Notes: generated from the sequence alone by a model not told the origin. DNA of 64,000 bases from an uncultured Bacteroidota bacterium (GCA_903819975.1 CAIJFI010000004.1:248001-312000), one strand, 5' to 3'. Shown: positions 1-9,317, counted from the stretch's first letter. Numbers and translations: made by a program.

Positions 1-70
1 AATTAGACAATTGTTTTCCATAAAGGTTTAATGCTTTATCTTTAATATTCACTTTACAAAGTATACTTAC

Positions 71-1366
71 ATGAAAAAATTATCCATTAGCTTGTTATTT
101 ATTGGCTCCTTATTTAGCATTTGTGTGAAAGCACAAAATGCCAGTGATATTATAAATAAAGCTGAAACACAAAGAATTGAAAAATACCTTTCTTCTGATG
201 AACTTGAAGGAAGGCGCACTTATTCCAAAGGAATTGAAAAAGCTGCTGATTTTATTGCTAATGAATTTAAACAAACAGGATTAGCCACGCTTAATAACAG
301 CGGTAGTTACATACAAAAATTTAGTAGACTATCTGCCAAATTCATTAGTGCTAGTGGAAATTTTGATGGAACAATAATTGACACAAAAAATTTAATAGTG
401 GTAACTGCTCAAGCAAATATTTCTATTAATGAAACTAGTGGGTATGAAATTGTAAAAATTGGAAAAGACGATAATTTTGGTTTAGCAGCAAGAAAATATA
501 TTTCTGCGAATAAAAATTATATTGTTTTAGTAGATGAAAGCTTTGCAAATAATTTTGGAAGATTAGTTCAATTAAAAGGGAATATAACTGCACAGCAAAA
601 AACAATGGTATTTGTTTTGGGTAATCAAACTCCAACAAAATATAATATAGAGGCAACACATAAGATAGACGAGTTAGCACTTGCTAACGTTGTTGCAGTA
701 ATACCTGGAAAGTCTCTTGCCAATGAATATGTGATTTTTTCAGGTCATTACGATCACTTAGGAATAAATAGCGCTAAAGCAATTAATGGAGATTCTGTAT
801 ACAATGGCGCTAATGATGATGCAGCGGGAACTACAGCAATGATTATGCTTTCAAAATATTTTAAGAAATTAAATAATAATGAGCGTACCCTAGTATTTGT
901 CGCGTTTACTGCAGAAGAAATTGGTGGGTTTGGTGCTCAATATTTTTCAAAGCAATTTGATCCACTTACTGTTAAAGCAATGTTTAATTTAGAAATGATT
1001 GGAACTGAAAGTAAGTGGGGTAAGAATAGCGCTTATATTACTGGCTATGAAAAAACTAATATGGGCGAGATATTACAAAAGAATTTAGAAGGCTCTTCAT
1101 TTAAATTTTATCCAGACCCATATACCGATCAAAATTTATTTTATCGTTCAGATAATGCTACACTTGCGAGATTGGGTGTACCAGCACATACCATTTCTAC
1201 CTCTAAGATGGATAGTGAACCTAACTATCATAAACCAAGTGATGAATTTGAAACCTTGGACATGGACAATATGAATGAAATAATTAAGGCCATTGCTATA
1301 AGTTCTAAATCTATCATCGCAGGGAAAGACACACCTAGCAGAGTTGATACCACACAGTTAAAATAA
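71..1366 (+). CDS. Secreted M28 family zinc metallopeptidase
   Basis: This 431-residue protein has a signal peptide ending at AQ (residue 22) and an M28 aminopeptidase-type catalytic domain in its C-terminal half. The visible two-zinc set is H226 and D228 in SGHYDH, D249 in the NDD motif, the catalytic pair E282-E283 in TAEE, E308 in NLEMIG and H387 in YHKPSDE. The fifth ligand is usually Asp (NLDMIG); here it is Glu, a conservative change. It should cleave peptides or amino acids in the periplasm. Its stop overlaps the next gene's reading frame, so it probably forms a transcription unit with the serine hydrolase. Family assignment is firm; the substrate is unknown. Confidence 0.93.
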   Translation: MKKLSISLLFIGSLFSICVKAQNASDIINKAETQRIEKYLSSDELEGRRTYSKGIEKAADFIANEFKQTGLATLNNSGSYIQKFSRLSAKFISASGNFDGTIIDTKNLIVVTAQANISINETSGYEIVKIGKDDNFGLAARKYISANKNYIVLVDESFANNFGRLVQLKGNITAQQKTMVFVLGNQTPTKYNIEATHKIDELALANVVAVIPGKSLANEYVIFSGHYDHLGINSAKAINGDSVYNGANDDAAGTTAMIMLSKYFKKLNNNERTLVFVAFTAEEIGGFGAQYFSKQFDPLTVKAMFNLEMIGTESKWGKNSAYITGYEKTNMGEILQKNLEGSSFKFYPDPYTDQNLFYRSDNATLARLGVPAHTISTSKMDSEPNYHKPSDEFETLDMDNMNEIIKAIAISSKSIIAGKDTPSRVDTTQLK

Positions 1367-1386
1367 TGAGGAGATATTATTCTTGT

Positions 1387-2598
1387 ATGAAAAAACAATT
1401 CCTTTACATTCTATTATGCATCTGTTTTACAGCAAATGCACAAGTAAAAAACTATTATCCAGCACCTGATAATTGGGAGAAAAAATCAGCTAGTAGTTTT
1501 CATATTGATAGTGCAATTTTGAATCAAGCCATTCAGTTTGCAAAAGACAATGAAACCAAATATCCTAAAAACCTTTGGCTAACACAGGCAATGCAATTTG
1601 GGAAAGAACCTTTTTCGGATCCGGTTGGTCCCATGGCAAATAGAGGCCCGGCAGCTGGTGTCATTGTTTATAAAGGTTATATAATTGCTGAATGGGGTAA
1701 TCCAAATGCGGTAGAAATGACCAATAGTGTAACCAAAAGTATGGTTTCGACAGTAGTTGGTTTAGCGGTTGATAAAGGACTTATAAAATCAATTGATGAC
1801 AAAACTTATACTTACTTGCCGCCTATTGAAGTTTTAAAAAATGGTGAAACTGTTGACCAAAATCCAATTGCACAATCTTCCTTTATTTATCCATTCGAAA
1901 CAGAACATAATAGAAAGATTAGCTGGGACCATTTATTGCGTCAAACAAGTGATTGGGAAGGTGTTTTATGGGGGAAGCCTGATTGGGCAGATAGACCTAG
2001 CGATAAGCCCGACGAATGGACAACTAGAAAAAGATTTGAGCCAGGCACTGTTTTTAAATACAATGACACTCGTGTAAATGCATTAGCACTAGCCGCGACA
2101 GCAGTATGGAGAAAGTCTTTGCCAGAAGTATTAAGAGATCAAGTAATGAATCCTATAGGGGCATCCAATACATGGGCATGGACAGGTTATAAAAATTCAT
2201 GGATTGTCTTAGATGGTAAAATGATTCAATCCGTGAGTGGTGGCGGTCATTTTGGTGGCGGCATGTTTATTAATGCTTATGATATGGCAAGATTTGGATT
2301 GCTTACTTTAAGAAAAGGTAATTGGAATGGCAAACAACTTGTTTCTGAAAATTGGATTAAAAAATCAACTACTCCAACCACAGCAAATGAAGGGTATGGT
2401 TTTATGAATTATTTTTTAAACACCAATCGTAAAATGTATCCTTCTGCACCAGCGTCGGCCTATGCACATGTTGGAAATGGAACAAATGCAATTTATGTAG
2501 ATAGTGAAAATGATATTGTTGCTGTAGTCAGATGGATTGATGACAAGCAGATGGATGGCTTTTTAAAAATATTATTAAGCGCGCTACCCAAAAAATAA
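1387..2598 (+). CDS. Class C beta-lactamase-related serine hydrolase
   Basis: The ORF opens at 1366 overlapping the previous stop, but the start at 1387 places the signal peptide (MKKQFLYILLCICFTANAQ) directly at the N-terminus, so I prefer it; 1366 remains possible through stop-start coupling. The 403-residue product has the SxxK motif (SVTK, about residue 114), a Y-N-D second motif after FKYN, and an HVGNG stretch matching the KTG-like third box. These are the features of penicillin-binding-protein-like esterases and peptidases of the beta-lactamase family. It is predicted to be periplasmic, acting on an ester, peptide or peptidoglycan-derived substrate. A strong terminator follows. Confidence 0.9.
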   Translation: MKKQFLYILLCICFTANAQVKNYYPAPDNWEKKSASSFHIDSAILNQAIQFAKDNETKYPKNLWLTQAMQFGKEPFSDPVGPMANRGPAAGVIVYKGYIIAEWGNPNAVEMTNSVTKSMVSTVVGLAVDKGLIKSIDDKTYTYLPPIEVLKNGETVDQNPIAQSSFIYPFETEHNRKISWDHLLRQTSDWEGVLWGKPDWADRPSDKPDEWTTRKRFEPGTVFKYNDTRVNALALAATAVWRKSLPEVLRDQVMNPIGASNTWAWTGYKNSWIVLDGKMIQSVSGGGHFGGGMFINAYDMARFGLLTLRKGNWNGKQLVSENWIKKSTTPTTANEGYGFMNYFLNTNRKMYPSAPASAYAHVGNGTNAIYVDSENDIVAVVRWIDDKQMDGFLKILLSALPKK

Positions 2599-2620
2599 TC
2601 AACCGTTTTAAGGCGTATTT

Positions 2621-2659
2621 TAAACAATAAAGGCTCCCATTGGGAGCCTTTATTGTTTA
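2621..2659. terminator. Bidirectional intrinsic terminator
   Basis: A 19-bp perfect inverted repeat with core AGGCTCCCA/TGGGAGCCT and AT-rich flanks separates the convergent serine hydrolase and asparaginase genes. Its symmetrical A/T flanks suit termination from both sides. Confidence 0.85.
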
Positions 2660-2761
2660 TGTTTGAGAACATTTCTTGTTATGCTTTTGCTTTTTGCAAT
2701 TTACAGTTACTTTTTAAAATAAACAATAGCCATGAAGTATAAATTACTGTTGATCTGTATT

Positions 2762-3253
2762 TTAAATAGCCTCAAACTCTCCTTTGTCTGTATTTTTTTT
2801 CACCTTATCAGCTTCAAATATTTTTCCATTCATTGCTATATAAACACCTGGCTTAAGTACTTGCACAAAGGCCAAGGCGCTGCCTAAATTAAATAATCCG
2901 TCGCTACTTCCAAATTTGTAGGGAACCATGGCACCAGTTAAAACAATGGTTTTTTCTTTACAATGCTTAAGTAAATATTCTGCAGTAATAGTCATGGTAT
3001 CAGTTCCATGTGTTATAAGAATTTTATTGTTGCTACAGTTATTACAAGCTGCTGCAATTGATAACCTATCACCTTCTACAAAATCTAAACTGTCCTTCAT
3101 CATTAATGTTTCAATAGATAGATCTAGTCTGCTTCTACCCAAATCCAACATTTCGTGAAGATGCGTTTCTTTAAAATATAAACTACCATTGAGTTCATTA
3201 TACTCTTTATCAAATGTCCCACCAGTAATAAAGACTTTTATACCCTTATCCAT
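2762..3253 (-). CDS. Asparaginase N-terminal domain protein (single-domain)
   Basis: The 163-residue protein matches only the N-terminal domain of type I/II L-asparaginases. It has the first catalytic threonine in ITGGTFDK (T13), the second motif HGTDTM (T84, D85), and the LTGAMVP segment. Standard asparaginases are about 330 residues, so the C-terminal domain is absent. No signal peptide is seen, so it is probably cytoplasmic. It lies 11 bp downstream of the VOC gene on the same strand. No decayed C-terminal half is visible downstream, where a terminator follows, so it looks like a genuine short variant, though enzymatic activity is uncertain. Confidence 0.8.
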   Translation of the reverse strand: MDKGIKVFITGGTFDKEYNELNGSLYFKETHLHEMLDLGRSRLDLSIETLMMKDSLDFVEGDRLSIAAACNNCSNNKILITHGTDTMTITAEYLLKHCKEKTIVLTGAMVPYKFGSSDGLFNLGSALAFVQVLKPGVYIAMNGKIFEADKVKKNTDKGEFEAI

Positions 3254-3264
3254 AATATTATTTA

Positions 3265-3714
3265 TTAAAAGTTATCATCATTAATCTCAAGCCAATAGCC
3301 ATCCGGATCCTGTAACCAAATTTGATGAATACCATCAACTCTTGTAGTTACTTTATTTTTATTACCAGCAACATCTTCAAATGACCATTTAATTGCTAAT
3401 AAATTTTCTACAAAGGCATTGAAATTAGGTACTGTAAAACAGGTGTGTTGATTTTTATAATATTCTTTTTTTTGATCTGCACCTTGAATTACATGTAACA
3501 TAGTATGTTCGGCAGTTTTATACCAAATATGTTTACCATCATGAAATGGTTCGGGAACAGTATCTAGGCCAATCATATTGGAATAAAAGTTACCAGATTT
3601 AGCAATATCTATTACAAATATTGCGGTATGATTAATATGCGCTTTTGGACTTTTATTTTGAGCATTTACATACAGGCAAGTTCCTAGTAATAAAATTACA
3701 CACAGGTATTTCAT
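3265..3714 (-). CDS. Secreted VOC family (glyoxalase-like) protein
   Basis: The protein has 149 residues with a signal peptide (MKYLCVILLLGTCLYVNAQ) and one glyoxalase/bleomycin-resistance fold: HTAIFVIDI at the start, and QIWLQDPDGYWLEIND at the end supplying the typical C-terminal metal-binding Glu. The paired beta-alpha-beta-beta-beta units and the His/Glu positions suggest a metal-dependent isomerase or dioxygenase, or a binding protein. It is first in a two-gene unit with the one-domain asparaginase. A secreted VOC protein is uncommon but occurs in Bacteroidota. The substrate cannot be inferred. Confidence 0.85.
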   Translation of the reverse strand: MKYLCVILLLGTCLYVNAQNKSPKAHINHTAIFVIDIAKSGNFYSNMIGLDTVPEPFHDGKHIWYKTAEHTMLHVIQGADQKKEYYKNQHTCFTVPNFNAFVENLLAIKWSFEDVAGNKNKVTTRVDGIHQIWLQDPDGYWLEINDDNF

Positions 3715-3788
3715 TAAGCATCGTTTTTGTAGTTGTAAGATACTAAATATGCATTATTACTGTTGGTTTGATCCTATATTTGAAAGGT

Positions 3789-3849
3789 AATATTGTTCAA
3801 TATTATTTAATCTACCTTTTTAGTAGACAAATAAAAATCCTTATATTTG
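3789..3849 (+). promoter_or_regulatory. Promoter of DUF1684 gene with nearby palindrome
   Basis: TATATTTG at 3842-3849 matches the Bacteroidota -7 element TAnnTTTG, about 31 bp before the DUF1684 start. Upstream, AATATTG-TT-CAATATT (3789-3804) is a perfect 7-bp inverted repeat that could be an operator, though such short AT-rich palindromes also arise by chance. Confidence 0.45.
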
Positions 3850-3880
3850 CTCCTTATTACTTAATACCAATTTTTAGAAT

Positions 3881-4768
3881 ATGAAAAAATACCTTCTTTC
3901 TATATTAGCAGTTTTAATTTTCCAATTCGCACAAGCACAGGATAATGAGTATGTTAATTCCATAAATCAATGGCATAGAGCAAGAATCGAAGACCTTAAA
4001 AAACCAAATGGCTGGTTGAATTTAGAAGGTTTGTTTTGGTTTCATAAAGGCAATAATACTTTTGGTAAAGAAAAAGGAGCGGATTGTCATTATGATAATT
4101 CCGAATTTCCGAATTTATTAGGAAGCTTTATATATGAAGGTGATTCAGTTGTTTGGGTAAATAATAAAGAGGTTGCAATTAATATTAACAAGACAAAATC
4201 AAATCCTGGACAGGCTTATAAAGTATTTGGTAATAATACAAAGGACGCTGTGATGGATTGGTCACATTTTTCTTGGGTAGTTATTAAAAGAGAGGATAAG
4301 GTTGGTATTCGTTTTAGAAACTTAAATGCGCAAACATTACTTAGTTTCAAGGACATCGAAAGGTTTCCTATTAAAAAAGAGTGGCATATTAAAGGTAAAT
4401 TGGTACAACCAGCACAGGATTTTTTGATGATCACAAATGTATTGGGTCAGACAGCTGCCACAAAAAATGCAGGTAAATTTGAATTTGAAAAAAATGGCCA
4501 AATTTTTAGTTTAGATGTTATTGACGAAGGCGGAAAAAATTTATTCATAGTTTTTGCGGATCAAACCTCGGGTGTTTCAACCTATGGTGCAGGTAGGTTT
4601 ATTGAACTTCCTAAACCAGATGCTGCAGGTAATACCGAGATTGATTTTAATAATGCATATAACCCTCCATGTGCATTTACCGCATTTGCAACCTGCCCTT
4701 TACCGCCAAAGCAAAATAGATTAGCATTAAAAATTGAAGCTGGTGAAAAAAATTATGGACATCATTAG
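3881..4768 (+). CDS. DUF1684 domain-containing secreted protein
   Basis: The 295-residue protein has a signal peptide (ending FAQAQ) followed by the DUF1684 domain. The recognisable N-terminal block is NGWLNLEGLFWFHKG. The C-terminal block NPPCAFTAFATCPLPP is the family's most conserved segment, and its cysteines could form a disulfide or bind metal. DUF1684 proteins occur widely in bacteria without an established activity. A TAnnTTTG promoter lies about 30 bp upstream, and tviB begins 24 bp after the stop, so the two may be cotranscribed. Confidence 0.9.
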   Translation: MKKYLLSILAVLIFQFAQAQDNEYVNSINQWHRARIEDLKKPNGWLNLEGLFWFHKGNNTFGKEKGADCHYDNSEFPNLLGSFIYEGDSVVWVNNKEVAININKTKSNPGQAYKVFGNNTKDAVMDWSHFSWVVIKREDKVGIRFRNLNAQTLLSFKDIERFPIKKEWHIKGKLVQPAQDFLMITNVLGQTAATKNAGKFEFEKNGQIFSLDVIDEGGKNLFIVFADQTSGVSTYGAGRFIELPKPDAAGNTEIDFNNAYNPPCAFTAFATCPLPPKQNRLALKIEAGEKNYGHH

Positions 4769-4777
4769 TGAGTCCAT

Positions 4778-4785
4778 TAACTTTG
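4778..4785 (+). promoter_or_regulatory. Possible -7 element just before tviB
   Basis: TAACTTTG fits TAnnTTTG and ends 7 bp before the tviB start codon, which would give an almost leaderless mRNA. No good -33 TTTG lies at the expected distance, so this is weak. A 13-bp direct repeat (TGAGTCCATTAAC at 4769 and 4794) surrounds it. Confidence 0.25.
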
Positions 4786-4792
4786 GGTTCAT

Positions 4793-6061
4793 ATGAGTCC
4801 ATTAACCAACACTACTAATATTGCAATCATTGGCCTAGGCTATGTTGGTTTGCCATTGTCAGTTGAGTTTGGAAAAAAATTTCCTGTAATTGGTTTTGAT
4901 ATCAATGAAAATAGAATCGCTTCACTTAATCGTGGGCAGGATGAAACATTACAATGCACTCGTGAAGACATTGCTTCATCTGCTGGTCTACAATTTAGTA
5001 ATGATTTAGCTTCCATAAAACATTGCACTATATTTATTATAACGGTTCCTACGCCCGTTGATGTAAATAAAATGCCCGACTTGCAACCGCTTTTGCAAGC
5101 AAGCAAAATGATCGGCTCGATTTTAAAAGATGGCGACCTTGTCATTTTTGAAAGTACGGTGTATCCAGGTTGCACCGAAGAAGATTGTGTCCCAGTATTA
5201 GAAAAAGAAAGCGGCTTAGTATATAACAAGCAATTTTATTGTGGCTATTCGCCGGAAAGAATTAATCCGGGTGATAAAGTAAATACACTAACAAAAATAA
5301 AAAAAGTAACATCGGGTTCAACACCTGCTATTGCTAAATATGTTGATGAGCTTTATGCAAGTATCATAACTGCAGGAACCCATAAAGCATCCAGCATCAA
5401 AGTGGCCGAGGCTTCTAAGTCTATTGAAAATGCACAAAGGGATATTAATATTTCCTTTGTAAATGAATTGGCTTTAATATTTGATAAAATGGGTATTGAT
5501 ACGCAGGAGGTTTTAGACGCCGCAGCTACCAAATGGAATTTTCTACCATTCAAGCCAGGCTTGGTTGGCGGTCATTGCATAGGTGTGGATCCTTATTATT
5601 TAGCATACAAAGCAAAACAGCTTGGTCATAATCCTCAAGTAATATTATCAGGTAGAGAAGTAAATGATCAAATGGGATCATTTGTTGCTAATAAATTAAT
5701 TAGACTATTGGAATTGGCTGGTATCAAAAAACAAGGAGCAAGTATTTTATTACTTGGTGTTACGTTTAAAGAAAATTGCCCAGATATTCGAAATTCAAAA
5801 GTGTTTGACATTTATCATCAATTAGTTTCAATGGGATTAGTTGTAGATGTATTTGATCCATTTGCAAATGCGCAAGAGGTATTGGAAAAACATCAAATAA
5901 AGCTAGTCACTAGTCTATCAAAATACGATGGAATAATACTTACAGTGGCACATGATTTTTATAAATCCTTAGACTATACAAGTTTAATGGCTATTCCAAA
6001 TGCTGTATTGTTTGATACTAAGTCCGTTTTGGACAAAAAAATAGTTACAGCGAGACTGTAA
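4793..6061 (+). CDS. tviB: UDP-N-acetylglucosamine 6-dehydrogenase, TviB/WbpO type
   Basis: This 422-residue NAD-dependent nucleotide-sugar dehydrogenase has an N-terminal Rossmann motif GLGYVGLP, the signatures ESTVYPGCTEE and GYSPERINPGD, the catalytic cysteine in GGHCIGVDPYY, and the C-terminal TFKENCPDIRN block. From memory it aligns nearly end to end with Salmonella Vi-antigen TviB, so the likely reaction is oxidation of UDP-GlcNAc (or UDP-GalNAc) to the uronic acid for a surface polysaccharide. It is cytoplasmic. Oddly, no glycosyltransferase, epimerase or export gene is nearby; only the HAD phosphatase at 8257 might also belong to capsule metabolism. Confidence 0.92.
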   Translation: MSPLTNTTNIAIIGLGYVGLPLSVEFGKKFPVIGFDINENRIASLNRGQDETLQCTREDIASSAGLQFSNDLASIKHCTIFIITVPTPVDVNKMPDLQPLLQASKMIGSILKDGDLVIFESTVYPGCTEEDCVPVLEKESGLVYNKQFYCGYSPERINPGDKVNTLTKIKKVTSGSTPAIAKYVDELYASIITAGTHKASSIKVAEASKSIENAQRDINISFVNELALIFDKMGIDTQEVLDAAATKWNFLPFKPGLVGGHCIGVDPYYLAYKAKQLGHNPQVILSGREVNDQMGSFVANKLIRLLELAGIKKQGASILLLGVTFKENCPDIRNSKVFDIYHQLVSMGLVVDVFDPFANAQEVLEKHQIKLVTSLSKYDGIILTVAHDFYKSLDYTSLMAIPNAVLFDTKSVLDKKIVTARL

Positions 6062-6091
6062 CTATTTTGAGTAGATTCATTTTATAATATA

Positions 6092-8182
6092 CTATTGCGG
6101 ATGATAAATTTTTTCCGCATGCTTTAATACTTCTGTTTTATCTAATGTCATTGGTTTCAAAACCTGTGCTTGATACATGGCACGTTGATCGGCAAAGTGG
6201 GGACTCTCTTTATGCATACTTGCTCCAAATGTATTTACAGACTCAATATGTGGTAAGCTTCCGTCTTTTGGAAAGCGAACTAAATTAATATAAGCATCAC
6301 CACTATTCATTTTTCTAGTTCCATTGGTATAAGGCTCGGTCATTACAGCAGCTAAAACGTCTGGCATGCCACCTTGTGGCCAAGCTTCACCCCCTCTTAC
6401 TAATTTTTGCAAATCACCTAATACTATATCAGTTCGATTAAAGTTTTTAGTTAAGTAGTCATATATCTGTTGGTATACTTTTACTGCTTCTGCAATAGTT
6501 AGTTTATCGTTTTTACGACCCTCCATTATTTGAGGAACAAAATAATATGCTAAATTATAAATGGCAGCTCCTTTACTATCAACCACTGCAGCATGATCCC
6601 ATGTTTTTAAACTTGTAATAATTGGTGCTAAAATTGGATAGTCTTTTTCACTCACTAAGAAAATGCTATCTGCATTAAATCCGTATGGAAATAAAATTTT
6701 ACTAGGCAGACTGCGATCAAATTTTATACGCTTCAAGTCCTCGTAACTTATTTTAGCAAGTGGATCTATTAAATCCTTAGCACGACGACTTCTGTTATTA
6801 TGATAGGTTTCATAACCATCATTAACATCGTATTTTTTTGGATCTAAATTATTTTTTTCGTCGGTTGCTAAAAATGGAGAATGATTGGTGTTAAATAAAT
6901 AACCACTAACCGGATTTGTTAATTGAGGAAGATCACTTAATGGTTTAAACTTTGTCCATAAAGTTGCCATTGTGTTTCCTGGCACCGTGCTATTCCAATG
7001 ATAAGCTGTATCTGGATTACGATAAGGCATTTTACCATTAGAGATATAAAAAATTGTGTCTTTATTATCGGCATACATTATATTAAACATGGCTAAATGA
7101 TTTTGATTTAAAGCCTGTTTGAATTCTGTGAAATTAGTAGATCTATTCATTGCATACCATTGTTGCAAAGCACCCGCATCCATTAATGACGGCAATCTCA
7201 TTGAAAAATAATTTCCCTTTGGTGTTGCTACCGTTGGTCCATAAATAGAATTATAAACTGTTTTATAAATTGGAATAGGAATTCCTTTAATATTTAGTTT
7301 GATTTTTCTTTTTTCAAGTTTCAACCAATTGTTGTCTACTTTGTATTCACCCGGGTGATCTTTACTTGTCTCTAATTGATATACATCAATCTTATCTTGA
7401 AAGTTTACAGTATGCGCCCACGCGAGTGTTGGGGTTACACCATGAAAAATTAATGGAGCACCTGGGAATAAACCACCAAGAATATTCCATCCTTCTTCAC
7501 TTTGCAAATGTGCTTCGTAAAATGCCGTAGCTCCTTCTATAGGTTGATGTGCATTAATCACTAACATATTTTCACCTGTTGTTGATTTGCTAGAATGAAT
7601 AGCAAATGCATTGCTTCCTTCGCCAGTAAATCCTTCTAAATGTGGTATAGTACCATTCAAAATTTTAGGTAAAGCTTTATCAACACCACAAAAAACTGCT
7701 ACTGAAAAAACAGTAGAGGATAGATATTCTTCCACTGAAATTGGGAATACATGTTTATTTAAAACCTCACTAGGATGAGCTTTTGCGTATGCTTCCAAAC
7801 CCATTAAGTATCCTTTTACTAATAATAAAAACTTAGGATCCATCTGGCCAATTTGCGCTTGCACAATAGATTTGGTATTTAATAAGCCCACAACAAAATC
7901 TATTGGCGCCCCTTTTTTACCTAGATAGGTTGCAATCTTTCCTTTACCTGTTAGTAAAAGTGTTTGAATGGTTGTAAAATCATCTTCGGCATGAGCCCAT
8001 GCTATACCATAAGCTACTTCAGCGTCGGTTGGTGCAAAAATATGAGGAACACCATAGGCATCTCTTGCAATGGTAATTTTTTCGGTATTGATAGTTGGGG
8101 TACCATTGTATTGTCCCATACTTGCCGAACTAAAAAATAGAGTGCTTACAAATAAGGCTAAATAGAAAAACTGTTTGTTCAT
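6092..8182 (-). CDS. Penicillin acylase family Ntn hydrolase
   Basis: The 696-residue secreted precursor (signal peptide ending SMGQ) has the conserved start TIARDAYGVPHIFA, the self-cleavage and nucleophile site EGSN (S190, which becomes the N-terminal serine of the beta chain), and FPGAPLIFHGVTPTLAWAHT, a block typical of the family. Members are processed into alpha and beta subunits and hydrolyse amide bonds of acylated amines, homoserine lactones or peptides in the periplasm. Nothing here identifies the substrate. A second, divergent paralogue lies at 12839-15145, on the other side of the ATP-grasp/SET pair. Confidence 0.93.
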   Translation of the reverse strand: MNKQFFYLALFVSTLFFSSASMGQYNGTPTINTEKITIARDAYGVPHIFAPTDAEVAYGIAWAHAEDDFTTIQTLLLTGKGKIATYLGKKGAPIDFVVGLLNTKSIVQAQIGQMDPKFLLLVKGYLMGLEAYAKAHPSEVLNKHVFPISVEEYLSSTVFSVAVFCGVDKALPKILNGTIPHLEGFTGEGSNAFAIHSSKSTTGENMLVINAHQPIEGATAFYEAHLQSEEGWNILGGLFPGAPLIFHGVTPTLAWAHTVNFQDKIDVYQLETSKDHPGEYKVDNNWLKLEKRKIKLNIKGIPIPIYKTVYNSIYGPTVATPKGNYFSMRLPSLMDAGALQQWYAMNRSTNFTEFKQALNQNHLAMFNIMYADNKDTIFYISNGKMPYRNPDTAYHWNSTVPGNTMATLWTKFKPLSDLPQLTNPVSGYLFNTNHSPFLATDEKNNLDPKKYDVNDGYETYHNNRSRRAKDLIDPLAKISYEDLKRIKFDRSLPSKILFPYGFNADSIFLVSEKDYPILAPIITSLKTWDHAAVVDSKGAAIYNLAYYFVPQIMEGRKNDKLTIAEAVKVYQQIYDYLTKNFNRTDIVLGDLQKLVRGGEAWPQGGMPDVLAAVMTEPYTNGTRKMNSGDAYINLVRFPKDGSLPHIESVNTFGASMHKESPHFADQRAMYQAQVLKPMTLDKTEVLKHAEKIYHPQ

Positions 8183-8225
8183 GTGTGTGTTTTAAAAATT
8201 GCTGCTGTAATATATAGATTATATC

Positions 8226-8233
8226 TAAATTTG
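8226..8233 (+). promoter_or_regulatory. -7 promoter element for HAD hydrolase
   Basis: TAAATTTG exactly matches TAnnTTTG, 24 bp before the ATG at 8257. The longest ORF begins with GTG at 8233, inside this element, which argues for the ATG start instead. Confidence 0.5.
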
Positions 8234-8256
8234 TGCTACTTACTAAATATATAACA

Positions 8257-8598
8257 ATGATTGAGTCTAAAAGGTTTGGTTCAAAAAAGGCGTTAATTGA
8301 TATTGATGAAACAATTTGTTTTTACTCAGACAAGCGTGTATATGAATTGGCAGAACCAAATTTTGAAAATATTGCTAAAATTAATAAGTTATACGAGGAA
8401 GGATGGCATATTACTTATTGGACTGGCAGAGGCGAGAGTTCAAAGCGTGACCTTAAGGGTTTAACCTTGGAGCAATTAACTAAATGGGGTTGCAAATTTC
8501 ATGATATTATCACGGGTTATTGCCCAAATGGAGGACCTACAAAACCAAATTTTGATTTAGTGATTGATGATAAAGCAAAACGAATTGAGGAGCTTTAA
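8257..8598 (+). CDS. Small HAD-superfamily hydrolase, capsule-phosphatase type
   Basis: The product is 113 residues from the ATG at 8257; the upstream GTG at 8233 falls in the promoter. HAD motif I is DIDETI (nucleophile and acid Asp), motif II is the Thr in YWTGRG, and motif IV is DLVIDDKAKRIEEL. There is no cap domain. The size and motif layout resemble the small EcbF/BcbF-like phosphatases near capsule genes and other Bacteroidota mini-HADs. It probably removes phosphate from a sugar phosphate or similar metabolite in the cytoplasm. Its stop codon overlaps the convergent membrane-protein gene by 4 bp. Confidence 0.82.
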   Translation: MIESKRFGSKKALIDIDETICFYSDKRVYELAEPNFENIAKINKLYEEGWHITYWTGRGESSKRDLKGLTLEQLTKWGCKFHDIITGYCPNGGPTKPNFDLVIDDKAKRIEEL

Positions 8599-9317
8599 TT
8601 AGCGGCTTCTTGCATTTTTCTTTTGTTACTTTTTGCAAATGGCAGATAAAAGACCCAAAAGTGAAGTAGCGCAACAGCTTCTAATATTAATATATAATAG
8701 GGCCAGTCTCCAATTATAAATGGATTACTTACCGCTGGTTTTTGAGACAAATACATGTAATTGGCCTTCACTAAATAGTTTACAATCCAAACCCCTACTG
8801 CAACTATTTGCGTATAACCTAATACCCATAACCAGGATTTAGGACGGGGCGTAAATTCATAATGCACAATGATATAAGCGACTACCAATAGCAGTCCACC
8901 ATGGTTAATAAAGTAACTATAAAAATTATACCCTCCCATACCAATTGTAAACTCGGGTGTAAGCAATGAGTGTATACCGCCTGCTAAACCCCAATAATAA
9001 ACCAATTCTGCAATCCATTGCTTATAATTAAACAAGAGTACAATACATAGAATATTGGTGATACTGCAAAGGTGAACGGGTAGGTTTTGTTGAAGATTCC
9101 AGTAACCTATTTTATAATTATAGTAATGCTCTCCAATGGTATTAAGTAATAATATACTAGCTATAAATAAATCATAATTCCGATGCTTTAATTGCTTCCA
9201 ATGTAGCGGAAGACGCACAATTACAATAATTAATAAAGCAACTGTTATCATGCATTCCCACCAAAAAGGAGAGAAGGATGCAATAAATTCGTGAGGATGA
9301 ATTTTACCCATAAGCAA
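8595..9317 (-). CDS. TIGR02206/YwaF-like integral membrane protein
   Basis: The 240-residue protein has about six or seven hydrophobic helices. Family-like blocks are FSPFWWECMITVAL, QNLPVHLCSITNIL, a conserved NHGGLLLV helix, and NYLVKANYMYLSQKP. This matches the TIGR02206/YwaF (TMEM164-like) membrane family, which has conserved His and Cys residues in the bilayer; I know of no established bacterial role. It lies 69 bp downstream of the ATP-grasp-SET gene on the same strand and could be its third operon member, though the gap leaves this open. An alternative ATG two codons in is equally plausible. Confidence 0.85.
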   Translation of the reverse strand: MLMGKIHPHEFIASFSPFWWECMITVALLIIVIVRLPLHWKQLKHRNYDLFIASILLLNTIGEHYYNYKIGYWNLQQNLPVHLCSITNILCIVLLFNYKQWIAELVYYWGLAGGIHSLLTPEFTIGMGGYNFYSYFINHGGLLLVVAYIIVHYEFTPRPKSWLWVLGYTQIVAVGVWIVNYLVKANYMYLSQKPAVSNPFIIGDWPYYILILEAVALLHFWVFYLPFAKSNKRKMQEAAN

